The notes under the pieces were generated by a model that searched no databases, was not told where the DNA came from, and worked only from the letters and a program-made list of their open reading frames with translations. From Onstottus_B arcticum (GTDB lineage: Bacteria > Acidobacteriota > Blastocatellia > UBA7656), in contig JBBPIE010000019.1 of assembly GCA_038040485.1 (NCBI GenBank), positions 1 through 64,000 of the forward strand: 64,000 bases of DNA, given 5' to 3'. Numbering within the stretch: position 1 is the stretch's first letter; each line of letters opens with the position of its first letter. Below are positions 59,648 to 64,000 of this stretch, piece by piece. The translations under genes and the position numbers were made by a program.

Positions 59648-59757
59648 CTCCTTAGCGCGCTTACACGTGAATCCAAACCCGCGTATCGTGGGCCGAAAGG
59701 CAGGCTCGTGATAGCATTGTCGTGTTGTGACACAACCAGCGTAACGGGCATTCTACA

Positions 59758-60840
59758 ATGTCATCACAGCTCACACTCAAAGAACTGCTCAAGAGCTACA
59801 CCACTGAAGGTGTGCTGGGCGAACAGCTTGAAGGCAAGCGCGTGCGTTGCTACGCGTGCGGGCATCGCTGCGTGATACTGCCGGGGCTGGACGGCATCTG
59901 CCGCGTCCGTTACAACGAAGCCGGGCGGTTGATGGTGCCGTCCGGTTACGTTGGCGCGATTCAGTGCGACCCGACTGAAAAGAAGCCGTTCTTCCACGCT
60001 TATCCGGGATCGCTGGCGCTGACGTTTGGGATGCTTGGTTGCGACTATCATTGCGGTTATTGCCAGAACTGGGTCACGTCTCAAGCGTTGCGCGATCCGA
60101 AGGCGATCGCTCCTCCGATCGAGGTCAGCCCGCAGCAGATGGTTGAGATTGCGCGGCGTCATAAGGCGCGGCTCGTGGTGTCCAGCTACAACGAGCCGCT
60201 TATCACAAGCGAGTGGGCGGTCGAGATTTTCAAACAAGCGAAGCCCGCCGGCTTTGTGTGCGGCTACGTGTCAAACGGGAACGCGACTCCTGAAGTGCTG
60301 GACTACATCAGGCCGTGGGTTGATCTCTACAAGATCGATCTCAAAGGATTCAGCGACAAAGGCTATCGGAAGCTTGGGGGCGTGCTCGACAACGTGCTTG
60401 AGACGATCAAGATGGTGTACGAGCGCGGCTTCTGGCTCGAGATAGTTACGCTGCTGGTTCCGGGTTTCAACGACTCGACGGACGAGATCAAGTCGGCTGC
60501 TGATTTCATCGCAAGCGTTTCACCCGACATTCCGTGGCACGTGACCGCGTTTCATCAGGACTACAAGATGACCGGCTCGGACAATACTCCGGTGGACGCT
60601 TTGATACGGGCGGCTGAGATAGGTAGCGAGGCCGGATTGAATTTCGTTTACGCGGGGAATCTGCCTGGACGCGTCGGGAGGTACGAGAACACGTTCTGTC
60701 CGGGTTGTAAGGCGACGCTCGTTGAACGCTACGGGTTTCGGATCTTGAAGAACCGAATCGAACGCGGCGCGTGCCCGGATTGCAGGCGTGAGATTCCCGG
60801 CCGATGGAGCGACGCGGCGGCCGAGATCGCGTCGGTTTGA
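59758..60840 (+). CDS. amrS: AmmeMemoRadiSam-type radical SAM enzyme
   Basis: This 360-residue radical SAM protein carries the 4Fe-4S motif C-x3-C-x2-C in GCDYHCGYCQNWVTS (about residue 98). An N-terminal Cys cluster (CYACGHRCVILPGLDGICRV) is typical of AmrS. The later NEPLITSEWAVEIFK, YVSNGNATPEVLDYI and C-terminal FCPGCKATLVER/CPDCRRE fit the family. The usual Memo and AMMECR1 partner genes are not adjacent. The reaction is unknown. The start at ATG 59758 is preceded by no strong ribosome-binding site. Confidence 0.9.
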   Translation: MSSQLTLKELLKSYTTEGVLGEQLEGKRVRCYACGHRCVILPGLDGICRVRYNEAGRLMVPSGYVGAIQCDPTEKKPFFHAYPGSLALTFGMLGCDYHCGYCQNWVTSQALRDPKAIAPPIEVSPQQMVEIARRHKARLVVSSYNEPLITSEWAVEIFKQAKPAGFVCGYVSNGNATPEVLDYIRPWVDLYKIDLKGFSDKGYRKLGGVLDNVLETIKMVYERGFWLEIVTLLVPGFNDSTDEIKSAADFIASVSPDIPWHVTAFHQDYKMTGSDNTPVDALIRAAEIGSEAGLNFVYAGNLPGRVGRYENTFCPGCKATLVERYGFRILKNRIERGACPDCRREIPGRWSDAAAEIASV

Positions 60841-60842
60841 TT

Positions 60843-62111
60843 TCAGTCCGCCGCCTTCAGTTCGGCTCTCCGATTGTAAAACACTTGAACGATCGGCTGA
60901 TGAGTGAGTTCGGCAAGCGCATCCTCGGCCCGCACCGTTCTGGCGGGGCCACCCTCCTCTGCAATCAAGCGCTCGACAAACTGATCTTGAAGCCGGCGAT
61001 AGTGATAAACGCTGCCGCCCGAGTTGAACACCGCAAACAAAAGCGGCCCGCGCGTCTTGGTGTACGCGATGCCAACCAGCGTGCTGACGCCGTTATCGAT
61101 CGAAACGAGCGTGCCGGTCTTGGCTATCACCGCGCCGCGAACGGCCTCACCGCTGAGTCTTGTTCGAAGCGTGCCCGAGTCGACTCCGGCTACAGGCATC
61201 ACGTCTTCAAGCTTCAGCGAGTGCTGGGCAAGCACCGACGCCAGCGCGCGCAACACCCTCAGCGAAGCCCTCGGGGTGATTCGGTTGAATTCCAGACCAG
61301 ACGCGCGGCCCACATACAGTTCGCGTTCTGTCAGTGCGAGCTTCCTTGTGAGCAGACCCTGGATGGCTTGGGGTCCGCCGACCGATTCGCCGACGACCTC
61401 GGCCACAGCGTTGCTGCTGTGCGCGTTTTGAAAAAGCAGGATGTGCGTCAACTGATCGGAGTAGTGAGAAAGGAGAAGCGTGCCGGATGGCTCCCCAAAC
61501 ACAGTTGGACCGTCGATCTTGATGCCCGCGCGCTGAAAGGCCGCTCGAAGCTTTGAGGCGGAAGTTTCCCTCGACAGGTTTGATCGATACCCGGTCGCGA
61601 AGTAGTAGAACGCTCCCGCAACCCGCATTGAGCCGGTCACACGCGACACTCCGAGGCGGGTTAGTTCGTTCGCAACTTCCTGCGCGTCGGCAAGTGCGAA
61701 CATCGGGTCGGCGCTGCCCTCCACGACAAGATCGCCTTCGAGCTTGCGCGACTCGTAGTCGAGGGTTCCGTCCGCAAAGAGGTTGGTTCGATAGTGATAG
61801 TCAGGACCGAGCTTCGAGATGGCGGCGAGCGACGTGGCAAGCTTCATGACCGAAGCCGGATTGAACGCAACATCGGCGTTGTGTTCGGCAAGCGTCTGGC
61901 CGCCGTCCGAAGTTTCAATCAGAACACCTTGATCGTTCAGCTCTCCGGCTCGAGAACGAAGCGACTCTTTGTATTCATCAAGAGCCGGCAGAGTCGCTTG
62001 TTCCTCGGGCTTTGGGGCTCGCGCATCGTCTGCCTCGGCCGCGGCGCCCGAGTCTTGAATGTTGATAGGAAGAAAGAAGATCAGCAGAAAAAGAAGGAGT
62101 GTTCGTTTCAC
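60843..62111 (-). CDS. dacB: D-alanyl-D-alanine carboxypeptidase/endopeptidase (S13, PBP4-like)
   Basis: This 422-residue exported penicillin-binding protein has a signal peptide (LLLFLLIFFLPINIQDSG). The active-site motifs are SxxK in NPASVMKLATSLAA, SxN in AHSSNAVAEVVG, and KTG in IAKTGTLVSIDNG. The inserted domain II expected of PBP4 lies between SxxK and SxN (DLVVEGSADPMFALADAQE). It trims or cleaves peptidoglycan cross-links. It is convergent with amrS, the stops being two bases apart. Confidence 0.93.
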   Translation of the reverse strand: MKRTLLLFLLIFFLPINIQDSGAAAEADDARAPKPEEQATLPALDEYKESLRSRAGELNDQGVLIETSDGGQTLAEHNADVAFNPASVMKLATSLAAISKLGPDYHYRTNLFADGTLDYESRKLEGDLVVEGSADPMFALADAQEVANELTRLGVSRVTGSMRVAGAFYYFATGYRSNLSRETSASKLRAAFQRAGIKIDGPTVFGEPSGTLLLSHYSDQLTHILLFQNAHSSNAVAEVVGESVGGPQAIQGLLTRKLALTERELYVGRASGLEFNRITPRASLRVLRALASVLAQHSLKLEDVMPVAGVDSGTLRTRLSGEAVRGAVIAKTGTLVSIDNGVSTLVGIAYTKTRGPLLFAVFNSGGSVYHYRRLQDQFVERLIAEEGGPARTVRAEDALAELTHQPIVQVFYNRRAELKAAD

Positions 62112-62215
62112 GCGTGGCCCTTGTTCGTGGTTTCCGTCCTGCGGGACTCACGAGTGAGTATACAAAACAACCGCTTGAGAATCCATCAGTTCTTGCGCGC
62201 GGTAGTCGTTTGAGC

Positions 62216-62277
62216 TTTGTGTCTGTAGCTCGACCGTTAGGGAGAGCTCTCCCTGACGGTCGAGCTACAGACACAAA
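62216..62277. repeat. 62-bp near-perfect palindrome, no loop
   Basis: TTTGTGTCTGTAGCTCGACC... (62216-62246) is followed directly by its inverse complement (62247-62277), differing at one base that still allows a T-G wobble in RNA. The centre is GAGAGCTCTC. It lies upstream of dacB and downstream of the dehydrogenase gene on the same strand. Confidence 0.85.
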
Positions 62278-62324
62278 TTTCAAAGTGAACCATTACCTTG
62301 CGCCCACCTGAACGAGGACGACGG

Positions 62325-62353
62325 AAAAAAGGGCGGCCTCTACGAAGCCGCCC
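62325..62353 (-). terminator. Rho-independent terminator of the E1 dehydrogenase gene
   Basis: Read on the minus strand, GGGCGGC (62353-62347) pairs with GCCGCCC (62337-62331) across a nine-base loop and is followed by six T residues (62330-62325). It starts 25 bases after the dehydrogenase stop. Confidence 0.85.
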
Positions 62354-62377
62354 GTTAGCCCGCTACAGAAAAAAGAA

Positions 62378-64000
62378 TCAGTACTGCGCAAGCGCCAACG
62401 CCTTCTGATAGACGTCATCCACCTGCGGCAACACGGCTCGCTCCAGTATCTTTGAGAACGGAACCGGGCAGTCCTTTGAGCCGACTCGTAATACGGGTCC
62501 GTCTAGCACGTCAAAGCACTTTTCGGTTATTTGCGAGGCGATCTCTCCTCCGAAGCCGCCGAAAACTTTGTCCTCGTGGACCACCAGCGCCTTCGAAGTC
62601 TTGCGAACCGAGTTGACCACGGTGTCGATGTCCAGCGGAACGATCGACCGAAGATCAATCACTTCGGCGTTGATGCCGTGCTCGTCTTTCAGCTGGTTCG
62701 CCGCGCGCAAGCACCAGTGCACAGGCGTGCCGTAGGACACGATGGTCATGTCGCTGCCTTCGCGGCGGACTCGCGCCTGCCCGAAGGGAATCTCGTAGTT
62801 GTCGCCCGGGCTTGGGGCTTTTGCGAACACCTGGTTGTAAAGATACTTCGGCTCGAGGTAGAACGTGATACCCCGGCTTCGCATCGCGTGGCGAAGCAGC
62901 CCAACCGCGTCGTCGGCGAACGCCGGAGTAACGACTCGCAAACCCGGCATCGTTGCGAACACGGCTTCGAGGTTCTGCGAGTGATAAAGCCCGCCCGCGA
63001 TGTTGCCGCCGGAAGCGAGCCTCGCGACAATGTTGGGCACGAACTGGCCGTTCGAACGATAGTAGTCGTGCGAGGTATCGACCACCTGCTCCATTGCCGG
63101 CCACAAGTAGTCCGCAAACTGCGCTGCCTCGATCACGACCCAAATGTCCTCACGAAATCGCGCGAAGCCGTTGGCAGTGCCGACGATGAAATCTTCGGCA
63201 ATCGGCGCGTTGAACACGCGGCTCGGTCCGAACTCCTGCTGCATTCCCTTTGTGACATTGAAGACGCCGCCCTTTTCCTTTGAGGCTACATCCTGGCCCC
63301 AGAGAAACGTGTTGGGGTTGCGGCGAAACTCCGAGATCAGCGTGCCGTTTATGGCCTCGCGCAATGTCAGCGGCGCGCCGGCCTCCGCCGCGATCAGCGC
63401 TTCGGGCGCGACCTTCGACTCTTCGGGAAGTACAAACAAAGTAGCCGTGCTCGGATCGGGATCGGGCGAAGCTTCAGCCTTCTCGGCGGCTTCGGCTACG
63501 ATCGCTTTGTTCTCTTCTTCGATCGCAAGAAGCGTGACTTCTTCAACGTCCTCGACATTGAGAAGGTGAAGCCGCAGCCGCTCATAGCTATCGTAGGTGC
63601 GCGAGTCGACCAGCTCTGCCTGGCTTCGGTAGGACTCGTGGCGGTCGGAATTCGAATGCGCGTTTATCCGTTCGCAGAACGCATGAAGCAGAACCGGGCC
63701 GTCGCCGGCGTGAATAATGTCGGTCGCTCGGCGCATCGCGGACACCGAGTCAAACGGGTTTGTGCCGTCGCAGTTGATGATCGTCAGATTACGCAAGCCT
63801 CGATAGTTCTCCGAGACGATCGGGTTCGCAGTCTGCTCGCTTACCGGCACCGAGATGCCGTAGCCGTTGTTCTGCACGACGAATATCACGGGCAAGCGTT
63901 CACGGCTTGCGCCATTCAAGGCTTCGAAGACATAGCCTTCAGAGCAGGACGATTCACCCTGACTGCAAAAAACAATCGAGTCCGCGTCGTAGTACTTCAC
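62378..64000 (-). CDS. Fused alpha/beta E1 component of a 2-oxoacid dehydrogenase (5' end beyond window)
   Basis: The 540 residues seen are the C-terminal part of an E1 in which alpha and beta chains are one protein. The alpha part retains the TPP region (SQGESSCSEGYVFEALNGAS, then VIFVVQNNGYGISVPVSEQT) and HESYRSQAELVDSR. After an acidic linker (about 170-200) the beta part begins LTLREAINGTLISEFRRNPN and includes VFNAPIAEDFIVGTANGFAR and VVTPAFADDAVGLLRHAM. The order and length suggest a branched-chain 2-oxoacid dehydrogenase E1, but pyruvate is possible. The true N-terminus, perhaps 130-170 residues, lies outside the window. The GTG at the edge is not a start. Confidence 0.9.
   Translation of the reverse strand: MKYYDADSIVFCSQGESSCSEGYVFEALNGASRERLPVIFVVQNNGYGISVPVSEQTANPIVSENYRGLRNLTIINCDGTNPFDSVSAMRRATDIIHAGDGPVLLHAFCERINAHSNSDRHESYRSQAELVDSRTYDSYERLRLHLLNVEDVEEVTLLAIEEENKAIVAEAAEKAEASPDPDPSTATLFVLPEESKVAPEALIAAEAGAPLTLREAINGTLISEFRRNPNTFLWGQDVASKEKGGVFNVTKGMQQEFGPSRVFNAPIAEDFIVGTANGFARFREDIWVVIEAAQFADYLWPAMEQVVDTSHDYYRSNGQFVPNIVARLASGGNIAGGLYHSQNLEAVFATMPGLRVVTPAFADDAVGLLRHAMRSRGITFYLEPKYLYNQVFAKAPSPGDNYEIPFGQARVRREGSDMTIVSYGTPVHWCLRAANQLKDEHGINAEVIDLRSIVPLDIDTVVNSVRKTSKALVVHEDKVFGGFGGEIASQITEKCFDVLDGPVLRVGSKDCPVPFSKILERAVLPQVDDVYQKALALAQY

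Overview
The window looks like chromosomal DNA of an Acidobacteriota bacterium, possibly from the Blastocatellia. This is inferred from gene content and moderately high GC, because no rRNA or other phylogenetic marker is present. Pointers are a stand-alone MacB/FtsX-type permease of the 'ADOP' kind without an ATPase partner, a UPF0182 membrane protein, large secreted beta-propeller and subtilase proteins with IPT-like tails, an S10 peptidase, tandem zinc-ribbon rhomboids, and many intergenic palindromic repeats. I see no rRNA, tRNA, CRISPR array, prophage or intact transposase.

Layout. 0.3-3.1 kb: secreted Asp-box propeller protein. 3.3-4.0 kb: MNT nucleotidyltransferase with a HEPN partner broken by a stop codon. 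4.1-8.2 kb: electron-transfer flavoprotein set (ETF-quinone oxidoreductase, small coiled-coil protein, EtfA, EtfB). 8.3-12.7 kb: YceD-RpmF-PlsX-FabD-AcpP-FabF operon on the minus strand, behind a near-consensus sigma-70 promoter. 13.0-16.0 kb: ECF sigma factor, zinc-finger anti-sigma factor and an HtrA-like protein lacking all three catalytic residues. 16.1-18.9 kb: GT39 glycosyltransferase and flippase-like membrane protein. 19.0-24.1 kb: two unrecognised proteins and a large subtilase. 24.5-27.7 kb: accessory stretch of small unknown genes, including an AT-richer two-gene islet and a secreted Cys-rich small protein divergent from a TPR protein. 27.8-33 kb: helical and TPR periplasmic proteins, NPP-type phosphodiesterase, MBL hydrolase. 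33.4-41.8 kb: MFS transporter, alpha/beta hydrolase, UPF0182, ADOP permease. 42.1-49.9 kb: S10 peptidase, methyltransferase, ProC, DUF885 protein, orphan antitoxin-like protein, S41 peptidase. 50.7-56.6 kb: thiolase, two rhomboids, 3-hydroxyacyl-CoA dehydrogenase, cupin, frameshifted membrane protein. 56.9-64 kb: MBL hydrolase, DHH phosphoesterase, AmrS-like radical SAM enzyme, DacB, and a truncated fused E1 dehydrogenase.

How genes work together. ETF, ETF-QO, thiolase and hydroxyacyl-CoA dehydrogenase, with the 2-oxoacid dehydrogenase E1, suggest acyl-CoA and branched-chain catabolism feeding the quinone pool. The yceD-to-fabF operon covers phospholipid precursor and fatty-acid synthesis but lacks fabG and fabH. 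The sigma/anti-sigma/pseudo-HtrA trio looks like an envelope-stress switch, and many neighbouring genes encode exported proteases or envelope proteins.

The most unusual material is intergenic. Several unrelated repeat families share one architecture: short palindromes or tandem units in one arm, then the same units inverted in a second arm. They include roughly 50- and 67-bp-period arrays, period-7 arrays, and hairpin families built on AACCGCAGAG or CCGCCAAGCCGCAAAG. They lie in convergent, divergent and intra-operon gaps.
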